A DNA stretch of 64,000 nt, from positions 229,655-293,654 of the forward strand of contig NMRA01000106.1 of NCBI GenBank assembly GCA_002633005.1, written 5' to 3'. The notes beneath the pieces were generated by a model. The model saw only the letters and a list, made by a program, of their open reading frames with translations, was not told the origin of the DNA and made no database searches. The translations under genes and the position numbers were made by a program. This DNA is from Phoronis australis (taxonomy: Eukaryota; Phoronida; Phoronidae). Below are positions 53,701 through 64,000 of the stretch, piece after piece. Positions within the stretch are counted from its first letter, which is position 1, and each line of letters opens with the position of its first letter.

Positions 53701-55767
53701 TCCACATATAAATATGTGGGCGCACAATAAAGTTGATTCGCCAGAAAACAACCACTAAATTTGAAACAGTTTGCAAGGAATTAATTTCGAATTACTCACT
53801 TAATCATAACAAAAGTACTACCACCATCCGCTTAACAACAGTAATTAGACACTACGCTGTAATAAAATATGACAGATGTTACCAAGTAAAGGTGAGACTT
53901 TCTTTGAAGACAAAATGTCACATCTTGCACCTTCCTTGATCAGAAGAGTAGCTATGTCTGCCTGGCCATTATCAATGGCAGCATAGAGAGCAGTGCACTT
54001 ATATCTGTCCTGGGAATCCAGATCACACCCTGAAAATAAGAGCAATTTTTAGAATTCAGTGGAACAACAAATTACTGTTTGAATGGCCTCACTGATATGA
54101 CTACAATTACTAAAACATGCAATCGACAGTAACCAAAGAGAAGACATTGTAAATGACTTTAATAACCGGATGATTTCAAGCCAATTCAATAACTGATGTG
54201 TACAAGTTAAATCAAAGAACACAGGAGCATTCAACAAGCCACCAGATGAGTGCAGTTCATTGCCTACAAACACCACTATCATGAGGAAATCTTGTGAAAT
54301 GCTGAGTTCAGAGGTACACACTATCACTTGATCAAAATTTGAAATACCAACCTCCTTTTACAAGCACCCTCACCACTTGGTCAAATCCATTTTCTGCAGC
54401 AACAATAAGAGGAGTTTTACGGTTTTCATCTTTTTTGTCAAGATCACATACTCCATCGGTAACCAGAGCTTCTACAAACTTTACATGGCCAAGCTTGGAT
54501 GCCAGAAACAGAGGTGTTTCTCCCTGGTTGTTGCCTCTATTGCAGTTACATTTTGCAGAGCAGAGAAGCTTTGCAACAGAGGGACAATCACTAAGGGCAC
54601 AAGAATGAAGAGGAGTATTGCCATCATTATTGGACGAGTCAACGTCAGCACCATGTTCAATCAAAACTTCAGCAACTTTCATGAATGCACTAAGACAAGC
54701 GAAATTGAGCAGTGAGTTGCCATTATGTGTCGAGCGCTCAACAATTGAGCCTCGAGCGAGGAGGATGCCACAGATCTCATCGAGTCCATTGAGTACAGCA
54801 ATTTCCAGAGCTGTTTGATTACGATATTCAGTGTTCAGATCCAACCCAGAAGAAAGCAGTTTCATAACTTCTTCTTTTCTATTGTTAACAACATGGTCAT
54901 GGAGTTGTCTGATTTCTTGACGAGTCTTTCTACGGTCAGTTTCCTGAACTCGGCTGGACTTTTCTGAAATATCAATTGGTCACCACGGTAAAGCTGCAAC
55001 AGTGGTTCAATCAAAGATGTTCTCTTCGTTGGACATTACATTTTGTGACAGGTTAACAAGTATGGAAGAATACCTTGCAGGCACAATTGACAAAGTACCA
55101 AATACAAGTAGTCATGTACCAATACATGTCAACACTCTTGACATGTATATATGGCTGCATGACTGGTGATTATTAGGTGATGTAAATCATTTAGTCAAAG
55201 ATGTAGTATCTAATGAAGTACGATTCATCATTACGGCAATACTTACTTAGTGACCAGTTCCACTGAGTAACTGGTTATATTCAGTGATTACCTAGTTTTA
55301 AAAATCTTTCACTCAGTGAATAGAACATGTTATTCAGTGATCTCCTGGTTTCAAAATCAGGGACCACACGTGACTATTATGGCCATTTATGGGTACCTCA
55401 TGTCCGCATGCGTGTAGTCTCTTCTATGTCCAACACGCATGCACTCTACAGAACACACCAAAAGCTATCAGACAAAATGCTGTTTCTGTGGTCATAATGT
55501 GTTAGATTTATTCTTGCTGCTTTTAAAGTGAATCAAGATTGCACTCACTGGAAATCTGGAATGGTCAGTCGTCAAGATGGGGAATTCTTGGTAATTTTTC
55601 CCGATTATTTAGGGCGTGTACTGTACTCAGGGCTTGGAATGAGTAAACAAGAACAGCAATCATGTCTGACACAACTACATAAATAAACGACACCAAAGAC
55701 TAAATGCAATTATCATGTTACAAAGTGTTTCGATAATAATACCTCCTGACTCAGATGACATTTTCAT
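41790..55767 (-). CDS. Ankyrin-repeat and SOCS-box (ASB-type) protein, ten coding exons
   Basis: Exons in transcript order: 55743-55767, 54352-54963, 53883-54029, 51558-51671, 50398-50535, 48024-48149, 45162-45238, 44241-44367, 43664-43875, 41790-42374. All join in phase, giving 2163 nt (720 aa). After a short basic N-terminus come about a dozen ankyrin repeats; the 612-nt second exon alone holds about six (NGNSLLNFACLSAFMKVAEVL, NDGNTPLHSCALSDCPSVAKL). Residues of about 653-692 form a SOCS box: BC-box SLQILCRGIL (L656, C660, L664) and a Cullin5-box-like NIPGDIKSLI. Family members bind Elongin B/C and Cullin 5 and use the ankyrin repeats to bind ubiquitination substrates. The substrate is unknown and I cannot assign one ASB orthologue. 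Most introns are phase 1. Exon 1 (8 codons) is the least certain part; introns hold HINE-like copies C, D and E. Confidence 0.9.
42700..43525 (-). mobile_element. Diverged HINE/pearl-like element, copy E (ASB-type gene, last intron)
   Basis: The left-end palindrome is recognisable at 43496-43525 (TGTGCCCACATATAAATATG, reverse orientation). Towards lower coordinates there are diverged monomers with the usual order of motifs, for example GCCAAATTTCATCAAAATAC and GAAGATACAAAGGCAAAC followed by a degenerated CACTAGGGGGCAC block. The right end is not recognisable, so the lower boundary is approximate. It looks older than the other copies. Confidence 0.55.
45239..48023. other. Large intron of the ASB-type gene
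   Basis: Intron 6 (between exons 48024-48149 and 45162-45238) holds no recognised coding exon of this gene. Its right half (about 46300-47780) differs in base composition from the neighbouring introns and has features of a promoter near 47680-47740 (separate entry). Confidence 0.4.
47685..47740 (+). promoter_or_regulatory. Possible antisense promoter/first exon with ETS and YY1-like sites
   Basis: ACTTCCGGG (47687-47695) is followed by TCAAAATGGCAGTG, a YY1-like context around ATG 47712. Nine codons (MAVFLRVRI) then end at a good donor, ATC|GTGAGT. The combination is typical of first exons of broadly expressed genes. I found no downstream plus-strand exon, so it may be a processed or duplicated promoter fragment, or chance. 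Confidence 0.2.
48484..50063 (-). mobile_element. HINE/pearl-like element, copy C, lacking its right end
   Basis: In reverse orientation the element starts at 50063 with the left palindrome (CACATATAAATATGTGGGCG), then runs through diverged monomers carrying GCCACTAGG-type motifs (for example 49020, 49165, 49320, 49465, 49610). It stops around 48484 without the hairpin AACGC/GCGTT end seen in copies A, B and D. The microsatellite is nearly lost. It sits in the ASB-type gene intron between exons 50398-50535 and 48024-48149. Confidence 0.7.
50867..51320. repeat. 32-bp minisatellite, about 14 copies (ASB-type gene intron)
   Basis: Tandem copies of CAGATAAACATAAGTGGTCC plus TTTGGGTTAACT with a few alternating variants (CAGACATAC/CAGATAAAC; CCTTTGGG/CCTCAGGG). 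There are no spacers between units, so it is not CRISPR-like. It lies in the intron between exons 51558-51671 and 50398-50535. Confidence 0.9.
52937..53730 (-). mobile_element. HINE/pearl-like element, copy D, short but with both ends
   Basis: In reverse orientation it starts at about 53730 with the left palindrome and a short ACGG/CCGT-type microsatellite (53645-53685). It has about five monomer segments and ends at 52937 with the right hairpin (AAGAGCAACGCGGAGCGTT). At about 0.8 kb it shows that the length difference between copies lies in the tandem core. The ASB-type gene intron between exons 53883-54029 and 51558-51671 hosts it. Confidence 0.75.
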
Positions 55768-57573
55768 GGCTGTGGCGTGGAAATGGTATGGGATATGAAA
55801 TTATCCCTGGACGCAACATGTCCTCTAGCCAGCCGGCGGGCACCGCAGCATGTTTAGTCTGCTAAAAACGAAAATGAAATACCAGGCCCATAGACATCAC
55901 ATTATGATCAGGCCTTTTGTTGCTATAGAGCTGGTCGGCTTGATAAAATTTCTTCCGTGATAAGGTTTTATTTTCAAACATCAGCGACTCAATTTGCCCT
56001 GAATCCGGTTCAGAAAGCCCGCGGGAGGTGGTTATTAGTACTAGACGGATATCATCACTTGTCCAGTGGCAAAGTACAAAGCGGAAGATAAAGCTCAGTT
56101 CCTGCATGGGCGCGGGGTCTAATCTTTTTACTGGGAATTGGTCTCCAATTTTCTACAATTTATTCTCGCTCGATCGTCATGACGACATGTGTCGCCTCAC
56201 AGGTGCCCGCCAGCCATAGGCCTGGCATAGACAACTGCCCGAGTGTTGCACTTAATGTTCTCAAGCTTAAAGCTTGAGTCTGAACCGTCTTCCCAAGACA
56301 GCAGGCGGCCGACGTTACCATGGAGATAAACTGACGGAATACCTTGCCTTAATGACAATGATTCCACTTGTATGCTGCGGCTCGTTAAGACCCTCATAAT
56401 TCTTACTCAGCCGCTGAGATTTTTTTGTAAGAATGAGGGCAATTTGTGGCCCTTTTAATTCCGGTTCTAACCTACAGTCCCAATTAACCCCTGTTATCCT
56501 GCAGTTACGGCGTTTTTACCGACTAGTGATAAACGAGCATTTAGAAAGAGGCCATGGATTTTAATTGTCTCGCACTTGCCATGAGATCCCATTACATAAC
56601 TTGTAATCGCCCTGTAAGAAACTGCCCACCCACAGTCGCTCAGTGATTTACGCCTCATTTTAGTTAGGCCTACTCATGTTCCGGGGCCTGAAGGGGGGGG
56701 GGGCGCTGGGCGATCGAGGTGGCGGTCTATTTCGACAGAACAAGGCGGAACAGCGTTGCCGGAGCTGCGAAACCTGGCTCATGAACTGACCACTCCATGA
56801 GCTCAGCTCGTGAAACATGGGGTCTCGGGCTCTTTTGTTGAACACAATCTACACGCCTGTTTCCCATCAACGTACGTTTGTATGACTATTCAAAACAAGA
56901 CTGCTGGCGACTGATTGGTAGTGTTTTAAGGAAGGCCTCAAAGGAAACGAAATACAACCGAGCCGCTAGATCTTTCATGGTTCCTTACTGAAAAACCAAC
57001 GTACGAGGAAATGATTTTGTTAGCGCTCATATTCCACTCCAACAAAAATGACTTAGTAGTATCATAGCAGCTAGGAGTCGCCTACTCAGGCCCCACCGTG
57101 ACCGTGACACCGGGAAATTCTTCTGATTTCGATTCCAGACAGAATCTGCTCCAAACTGGTCCATTTTCAAACATTCGCATCGACCCGCAGTTATGTTCCG
57201 GAGTCACAACAGTAGCATTGGCTGCCATTAGTAAGCGAGCCTTATCCCATCGATCATTCGGCATCAGAGTTGCAATTAGAAAAGGGGAGAGACAAGTGCC
57301 CCTAGCCGGCAATTTGCAAGGAAGTTTGAGGGCGAAACTTTGCTGACGATCGTCATACGACTGATCGGTAGGCCTAGGTGGGGGACAGTTGTCTTCAAAA
57401 TTCGGCAACAGCGAAATATGCTGAGGAAACGTGAATCAAAAATACCTTTGGTAATCGGTCCCCGGCACGTCCAATAACAGTTTTAGTTTACTGTGGCAGT
57501 TTGCTTGTTCCTAATGATTACTTTGTGGTCAAAATTTTATTAAAAGGAGTGACTTATCAAGTTTTGTCTGGAG
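55768..57573. other. Intergenic stretch between the ASB-type gene and the inverted-repeat element
   Basis: It contains the 5' region of the minus-strand ASB-type gene. GC content is higher than elsewhere and there is an 11-12-base G run near 56692. A 108-codon minus-strand open frame (57082-57408) is protein-like in composition but matches nothing I know and has no clear splice partners. Confidence 0.4.
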
Positions 57574-57639
57574 TACGGTGGCCCAAAGTATTATCGCTAT
57601 TTTAGTTTATTAATTTTTCTATTATTCCTTTTCCACCTA

Positions 57640-57950
57640 GGATGAAATATTTCAACCTAGGTGGAAATTATTTTCACCCGGGTGGAAATTATTTTCACGC
57701 GGGTGGAAATTATTTCAACCTAGGTGGAAATTATTTTCACCCGGGTGGAAATTATTTTCACCCGGGTGGAAATTATTTCAAACTAGGTGGAAATTATTTT
57801 CACCCGGGTGGAAAATATTTCAACCTAGGTGGAAATTATTTTCACCCGGGTGGAAATTATTTTCACCCGGGTGGAAATTATTTCAACCTAGGTGGAAATT
57901 ATTTTCACCCGGGTGGAAATTATTTTCACCTGGGTGAAAATGTTATACAT
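57640..57950 (+). repeat. 21-bp quasi-palindromic repeat array (left arm)
   Basis: About 14 units of GGTGGAAATTATTTTCACCC-type sequence centred alternately on CCTAGG or CCCGGG palindromes, roughly in the order A-B-B. Because 21 is a multiple of three and no stops occur, it yields a 119-codon open frame of GGNYFHP/GGNYFNL heptads; I do not regard that as a protein gene. Confidence 0.9.
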
Positions 57951-58432
57951 CCGGGCACCTATTTTCATCTGTGTTGTGATTGGATGAAGTCTTGTAGGTG
58001 AAGGTCGATTGGGCCAGCCATTTTGTTCAACAAAGTTCAGATTAGGTTGCAATGTTGGCGCCTTATCTGCCTCTTGGATTTGCCGCGGACTTTAACAGAG
58101 ACAGTGTGATTACGTATTACTCCTAGTTCCAAAACAACTCTCTGAATAAAGTTGCCGGATTTCAGCAACGAACCCAAGCCATTAACAAATATAGTGTATG
58201 GTGTAGAACGTTGATAAATTTCCGATAAATAAATGACATATTATTGTTGTTGTCCAAAAGCCTCACCCTTCCCGCGCTGACAGGTTTCAAAGACTTAAAG
58301 TTACACAACTAGCAACAAAAGGCACAGATAGTATTATAAATATCCCACAAATGGTAAAAGACGTATGGTGAATCACATCTTATGGATTCACAAGAGGATA
58401 CAAATTTTGGTAAACAACTAGCATGATTAATG

Positions 58433-58640
58433 AATTTCCACCTAGGTTGAAATAATTTCCACCCGGGTGAAAACAGTTTCCACCCGGGTGAAAATAATTT
58501 CCACCTAGGTTGAAATATTTTCCACCCGGGTGAAAATAATTTCCACCTAGGTTGAAATAATTTCCACCCGGGTGAAAATAATTTCCAACCAGGTGAAAAT
58601 AGTTTCCACCTAGGTTGAATTATTTCCACCTAGGTGGAAA
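58433..58640 (-). repeat. 21-bp quasi-palindromic repeat array (right arm, inverted)
   Basis: About ten units of the same 21-bp repeat in opposite orientation to the left arm, again mixing CCTAGG and CCCGGG centres. It forms part of the inverted-repeat element ending at 58697. Confidence 0.9.
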
Positions 58641-58806
58641 ATGGAAAATGAAAAAATATTTAAACAAAAGTAGCGATGATACTTTCGGGCCACCGTACTG
58701 GAGCGCTAAGAATGTTTTTCGCACTGAAGACAACTGCAAATCCTGGGCAACAAGACAATATAAACTGTGACACTCCACGTGAGATTTACATGCTACTCGA
58801 CAAGCC

Positions 58807-61520
58807 ATGAAACGAGTGCTAGCAAGTCTCGTCTTCAAAGTGTGGCTCGCTTACGCCTTTCGCGGAAGATGTCCCCTGAACGTTGACGATGGGGACGGTG
58901 TGTTGTCTCGCGACGACCTGCCAGCGGTGGCAAGGATATCACAAGAAACCTTTGTGTTGAACAATTGTGGTATCAAGCATATCTTACCAAACACGTTTGC
59001 GTCATCGTCTAACGTCACCAACTTAGCACTAGAAAACAACAAACTGACTAGTATCGCTGATCACCTTTTCATTGCCATGGGTGAGTTGACCGGGCTTGAT
59101 CTTGACCATAACAGAATCACTAGACTAACAAAGGCAACATTTGCTGGCTTGTTCAAGCTAAAGTATTTAAGTATCGGTGGAAACGAGATACGCGATTTAC
59201 CAAGCGGTGCCTTCGCGTCAACACCAAAGTTGATTGACCTGTACCTGGATAAAAACAAAATCACTGCTCTCAACGAAGAGACTTTCGCGAGTAGATTGAA
59301 CAACTTGACAACCCTCGACCTCTCAGGAAACAGCATATCAAGATTGGCGGAACATTTCGACAAATACCAGCATTGAAGTCATTGCAAATGGAGAATAATA
59401 AAATCTCTAAAATTGACGAAGGTGTTTTTGATGATCTGGGACAATTGACTGGTTTAAATGTTCGTGGCAACAAACTGCGCACAGTCAAAACATGGACAAT
59501 CCCAGAATCCATACGTGTTTTGGATGTTAGTGTGAATGACCTACATGAGATCCCAGGATCGCAGCTTTTTTACGAATCATTGATTTATCTTGAGCTGACT
59601 TCAAATAACATTTCCAGTATACCCAATGGAACCTTTTGCCGAATGCCAGGGTTAACAAAACTTCTCATTTCTGACAATTTTCTTCAAAGTTTGACCAAAG
59701 GTATGTTTCAGTGTAGTGATAAGTTGGTATTGGCATCTATTGAAGACAACCAAATAGAAATTATCGAGGACGCCACATTTCAGTTGGCATCTCGCCTCCG
59801 TGGCCTCTTTCTTCTGAACAACGCTTTAACAATTATCACAAGTGGAACTTTTTACGGCTTATTTGGACTTCAAGTGTTGCAGTTGGATGGCAATAAAATT
59901 ACCATAATAGAGGAATTTGCCTTTGCAAATTTGGGTCTTTTGAGGAGACTTCACCTACGTGGTAACAACATTGTACAGATCAAGCCTAACACACTGCATG
60001 GATCACAGAGTTTGGAAATCCTTGACATCGATGCTAATCCAATCACTTACGTTTCAGAAACATGGTCTCCTTACGCTTGGCGGCTTAATGTTGATCTAAG
60101 GGGTGTTGATAATATTCAACACACAATCTCGTTAGAGAACGTAACCTGGTTGGGGCTGAAAATTAAGTGTGAAAGCGGCATTATATCGGCAACAATTCCA
60201 ATAAACCTTGCCAAGCTACAAAAACTCGAGTTAAGAAACAGCGGCATTACACACCTAGACGACCAGCCATTCAAATTTTGCGGTAAACTTGAGTCGTTAG
60301 ATCTCTCCGGAAATAATCTGACGCGACTGTCGGGAAAAATGTTTGCTGGACTGTTGTCATTGCGTATTCTTGTGTTGAAAAACAACAGGATTGCAAAGAT
60401 TGAGCGTGGGACTTTCGAACCATTAAATTTGCTCACGACCATCAACCTTGATAACAATTTGATAAAGGAGATAATTCCAGGCGTTTTTAACGGAAGTTCC
60501 CTTAGTTACATTATGCTGAATTTTAACAGGATATCCAAAATAGAAGATGGCAGCTTTGACAATATGTTTAACGCCGTGGAACTAAGTATCGACCACAACA
60601 ACATACAGTGGTGTGCCAAGATGATGTTTTCTGGGTTAGCATTTCTAGTAAGCCTTACCATAAGCGATTCAAAAATCGAAGAGTTACACCAAGGGACTTT
60701 TGAGAACCTCATGTTTCTTAGGTATCTCGATTTATCCAGCAATCATATTCGAGAGATCAAAGCAGACGTTTTCTTACCAATTACTGAACTACACACGCTG
60801 ACTCTTGGTCACAATCGCATTGAAGTTATTGAGCCGTTGGCCATTGCTGGAATGTCAAGTTTGAGAATACTGGAAATTAATGACAACCGACTAACTACTC
60901 TGCCACAGCCCATTATAGAGGGCCTAGTAACCAATAGATTTGTAAATTTCCGCGTTGCCAAAAATCCTCTTCATTGTAATTGCCGTCTCGTCAACCTGCA
61001 GCAATGGGTGAAGCTGAGTGCCATGTATCACCTAGGAAAAAGTCTTCACAGCTATGACATTCCACAATGTTCTTCCCCTGTAGCAAGCAATCCGACTCTG
61101 CAATCTTTTCTGGACGTCAACATGACGTGCCAACACCCCTCCAAACCTGAAATAGATGTCCTCGTCACCAAAACAGACGTAACTATCCAATGCGTTTCAA
61201 TTGGCGACCCTTCGCCTGTAATTTTGCTCGACAATCCATTGGAAAAGTTGACAAGTTTTTTCCCTTCAACTAACGCATCCGACCTCAGAACTGTTGCTTC
61301 ACTCACTTTTCCCGTTGATCAGTTTATAAACGGAGTGTACAACTGTTCAGCATATAACCTGGTTGGCGTGAAGTCGCACTACAGCAATATATCATTTTTG
61401 TTCAATTCATCCGTTGTCGGAATGAGCTCTTCAAGTGATGGTCACGGCACCTATAGTTCACTTTGCGTACTGCTAGTGTTGGTGATTCGATCTTTTACCA
61501 TGAAAATAGCGGTCTCATAA
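58807..61520 (+). CDS. Secreted/membrane LRR-Ig protein, intronless, one frameshift
   Basis: ATG 58807 opens with a signal peptide (MKRVLASLVFKVWLAYAF). About twenty 24-residue leucine-rich repeats follow (LTGLDLDHNRITRLTKATF type). Then come a C-terminal cysteine cap (NPLHCNCRLVNLQQW, later IPQC and MTC), one Ig-like domain (VTIQCVS to GVYNCSAY) and a hydrophobic tail (SSLCVLLVLVI) that could be a short membrane anchor or GPI signal. The first frame ends at TGA 59374; the second frame continues the LRR pattern directly (GTFRQIPALKSLQMENNKI). One base is missing around 59346-59351, inside a repeat. Without it the protein would have about 904 residues. LRR-Ig proteins act in cell adhesion, neuronal guidance or immune recognition; the role here is unknown. 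The lesion may be a sequencing error or a recent null allele. Confidence 0.85.
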
Positions 61521-62154
61521 ATCTCTTGGAGTGCGTGATTTACCACTACACCACCACGATTTAACTACTAATGTTGTGCTAAGAGACCTACTTGTTTATG
61601 GTCTGAAGCGTTTGCGCGCGAAACCTACGTCTTTTTGTAACGCTTATTACACGTTTTATATTTTGTGTAATCGGTTCTTAACAAATTTGTTGTATTTAAA
61701 ATAGTCTTCAAATGCCCAAAAGACCAAATTCGTTTTTCGTGTTGGCAATAATGACGGGATTGCTTTGGAAATCGTCTTAAGTCAAGGTTTGACAAAGTAA
61801 CAAAGAGAGAATTATGAGTTTCTGAATGATTCACCACGGCTTCGATTGAAATTCACATCTTACCGGCAGTTTTTGTTTTTTCATCGTCACTCACGTTCCA
61901 TTTTCTTTAAAAAATGAAGTAAATTTTCTTCATTGCACAGTGGAGCAGACGACGGAAACGGAGTCGTAGTGCGCAGCGCCACTGTCGGTCGCCTGGGATA
62001 TCGCGGGAGAGCTTATACTTAGCCATAGTTCCGTTACGAATGCGCTGTGTTCCGAATTTGACAACTTGAAATTGCACCTGAGCCCCCCAAACACTAAAAC
62101 TGCACACATTTAAATCTTGTTTCATCCGTATAATTTTAATTACCGGTTTTAATT

Positions 62155-62160
62155 AATAAA
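62155..62160 (+). terminator. Candidate polyadenylation signal of the LRR-Ig gene
   Basis: AATAAA lies about 635 bp after the LRR-Ig stop codon in AT-rich sequence. Confidence 0.35.
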
Positions 62161-64000
62161 CTCAACATTTCCCTACGCTCTTGCTGTTTTATTTTTTGCG
62201 GCAGTCAAGGGGGGGGGGGAGGTGCGGGCCGCTCCTAAATCCGCCTATGCGTAGAGACTTTAATTCAGTGCGACCATAGGTCATTGAGTACAGATTCACA
62301 ATTACGATACATTCGTATTGAATTCTCAGAATACTTGTCACTTTCCGGTTAGTGGGCAGATGACTTAGGCCCCTACTTTCCAGAAGTACGATCGTGCCTC
62401 AAACCAGGCGATGCTAGTGAATAGTGAGTTCTCGGCCACCATGCATGTATAGTATTGGTCGTGCTCGAAACCATCAACGACTCAAGAAAACGCTATCTCG
62501 AAAATGGCACATTCATGTAGTATGATGAAATCCCAAAGCGTTGCGATTAAGAATTCGGAATTGGCAGCTGAACAGCAGGGAAATGCGGCCTACTTAAGTC
62601 CTTCCGGCCGGGCTATGACAAACCTCCTGGTATTAGCCGAAGAGTCGAATACCCAATGACGTCTATAATCTAGAGGTACATTTGATCCAAACGCCATTCC
62701 TGACTGTTGCCTCAGTTCGTACCCTCATCTTAATGTTTACACCAATCGTGTCAATACCCTCGAAAAACATTCCCGGTCTTAAGGTGCCCATGTAGCTGAA
62801 CAAGACTTCTGTCCCCACCAGACTTCATGTGGCACTTCAAAGACAATACATTTCTATTTTAAACTAGAATGCGATGGTTATTCATGTTTCCATGTGAATA
62901 TATAAATGTACGGAAACAGCGATACGTGGTGATGTCGTTTGAGAAAGGGTGCATTACGACGGAGGTAGAGACGTCATAGACAACAATACACACCAACGAC
63001 AATGCAAAGGACGACCCCCCAACATTTCGAGATCGCCATACGGTGAGAAAACTGCTTACAGAAGCACTGATAACTACATCGACGAAGTCGACAGCGTCTC
63101 GTGCAATAATGCAGTTTACAGCACTGATTCACTGACAATAATTACGAAGCTGTAAATACTGACGTGACGTTGCTGACATGAGAGCACCGCCAAAACCGAA
63201 AATTTCAAAGGCGGCAACAATATTAACAGTCATCGCGCGACAAGAAGCCCATGACAACGATGGCGAGGCCAAAGACAACGACGATGAAAACGACTATATC
63301 ATATTCGACGTCATTTTCATCATTATCAAATATTGACGACGAAATGGATAAAACTACAAAGATTCCAACCAGATGATCAACAGGCAAGAAAGCGCGGAAT
63401 GATCAATCAAAAAAGCATTAAATTTTAGAAAATCGCAAACAACTCAAGATCAGTAAGCCCTTAATAAAATCTATTTGCACCAAATTTCAGACGAACCCCA
63501 CAAGGTACCATAGAGCTCCGTAAATGGAAACATCAAAAATGGTTTTTACAGTATCCTGGAATTGAAAACAAAAATTTTAGCAAAAGACTCATTAAAAAGT
63601 ATTCTTCTGTAAAGACAATGCTTTTGGGTGCATGTGTTTTTCGTGCTTTAAATATTCAAACAAAGCAACTGTGTTCTTTTGCATAGCATATCGGCTGAAG
63701 GCCTGGAAGTTGTGAGCAAAATATGCACTTGTAAACATAATTTATTTGGCAAATTATAATAGAAATAATGGAAAGTTCCCTTCCTCGCATTGTCACTGTT
63801 TCACCGTATATCTTTTACATGCATGTGTATGTATTCTAAGTGCAATATTATATTACTATCATTGTTATGCACTTTTGAAAAAATGATGCCAACCAACGAC
63901 TACACCGAACAAGTGCGACGACGTTCGGTCTGTAATAGTGTTCGGGGCGTTGGTTTATAATATACATGTAAACGTTATGTTGTATTGGATTTGTACACAT
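62161..64000. other. Intergenic stretch to window end
   Basis: No gene is recognised. There is a 9-base G run near 62211 and two short plus-strand open frames (62949-63155, and about 52 codons from 63178), neither with a known motif. Confidence 0.45.

Larger units (their letters stand above)
57574..58697. mobile_element. Inverted-repeat transposon with 21-bp internal repeats and 6-bp target duplication
   Basis: The left end TACGGTGGCCC is the inverse of the right end GGGCCACCGTA; similarity extends to about 32 bp (AAGTATYATCGCTA). The element is flanked by CTGGAG on both sides (57568-57573 and 58698-58703), a credible 6-bp target-site duplication. Just inside each end is an array of 21-bp repeats (57640-57950 and 58433-58640) in opposite orientation, so a single strand could fold into a long hairpin. 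The centre has no coding capacity. It ends 109 bases before the LRR gene's ATG. Confidence 0.8.

Noticed and set aside
53883-53931. Alternative donor GAAG|GTGCAAG at 53930 for the third ASB-type exon
   Set aside because: Ending there would cut an ankyrin repeat in half. The donor at 53882 (CTTG|GTAACA) restores a full repeat joining the next exon in phase.
57082-57408. 108-codon minus-strand frame as a gene
   Set aside because: It is protein-like but has no recognisable motif, signal or partner exons, so it is mentioned only in the intergenic entry.
57642-58001. 119-codon open frame of GGNYFHP heptads, as a repetitive structural protein
   Set aside because: It is a direct by-product of 21-bp DNA repeats without stops. 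The same repeat exists inverted 430 bp away within one transposon, and there is no signal peptide or promoter evidence.
59373-61520. A second, separate LRR gene starting at 59373
   Set aside because: It begins at a TTG, in mid-repeat, one base after the first frame ends. The repeat pattern is continuous, so it is one frameshifted gene.

Overview
This window reads as nuclear DNA from a non-vertebrate animal, probably marine. It is AT-rich, its genes are split by GT-AG introns of 0.6 to 5.6 kb, and it is rich in DNA transposons and tandem repeats. A kinase-like family known from arthropods, nematodes and other invertebrates (EcKinase/CHK) is present. So are five copies of a repeat that looks like the 'pearl'/HINE elements described in bivalves and other invertebrates. 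I cannot name the species.

Layout. Bases 113-214 (-) hold one exon of class III alcohol dehydrogenase (ADH5), which runs off the left edge. Bases 5558-8787 (+) hold a two-exon CHK/EcKinase-like gene. Bases 11225-12208 (+) hold an intronless class A GPCR. A 443-bp MITE-like element (12489-12933) and a long gene-poor stretch follow. Bases 18900-38836 (+) hold methionine aminopeptidase 1 (METAP1); I could join all 12 coding exons in phase (376 codons, all metal ligands present). METAP1 converges tail to tail with a ten-exon gene on the minus strand (41790-55767), an ankyrin-repeat SOCS-box (ASB-type) protein of about 720 aa, a predicted substrate receptor of an Elongin BC-Cullin5 ubiquitin ligase. 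An inverted-repeat element with 21-bp internal repeats (57574-58697) sits about 110 bp upstream of an intronless LRR-Ig protein gene (58807-61520, +), which is broken by one single-base frameshift. The last 2.5 kb shows no gene.

Mobile and repetitive DNA fills the introns. The HINE/pearl-like repeat has a palindromic left end, a CCGT microsatellite, tandem monomers of about 150 bp and a right end with a hairpin. It occurs twice in METAP1 and three times in the ASB gene, always in the sense of the host gene. METAP1 intron 6 carries a 5.1-kb DNA transposon with 67-bp perfect inverted ends, flanked by TA, with decayed coding sequence inside. METAP1 intron 9 starts with an eight-copy, 53-bp tandem duplication of the end of exon 9 together with its splice donor; this is the most unusual structure in the window.

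The genes are functionally unrelated neighbours: formaldehyde/S-nitrosoglutathione metabolism, a small-molecule kinase, a receptor, N-terminal methionine removal, ubiquitination and a cell-surface adhesion-type protein. Nothing suggests they form one pathway.
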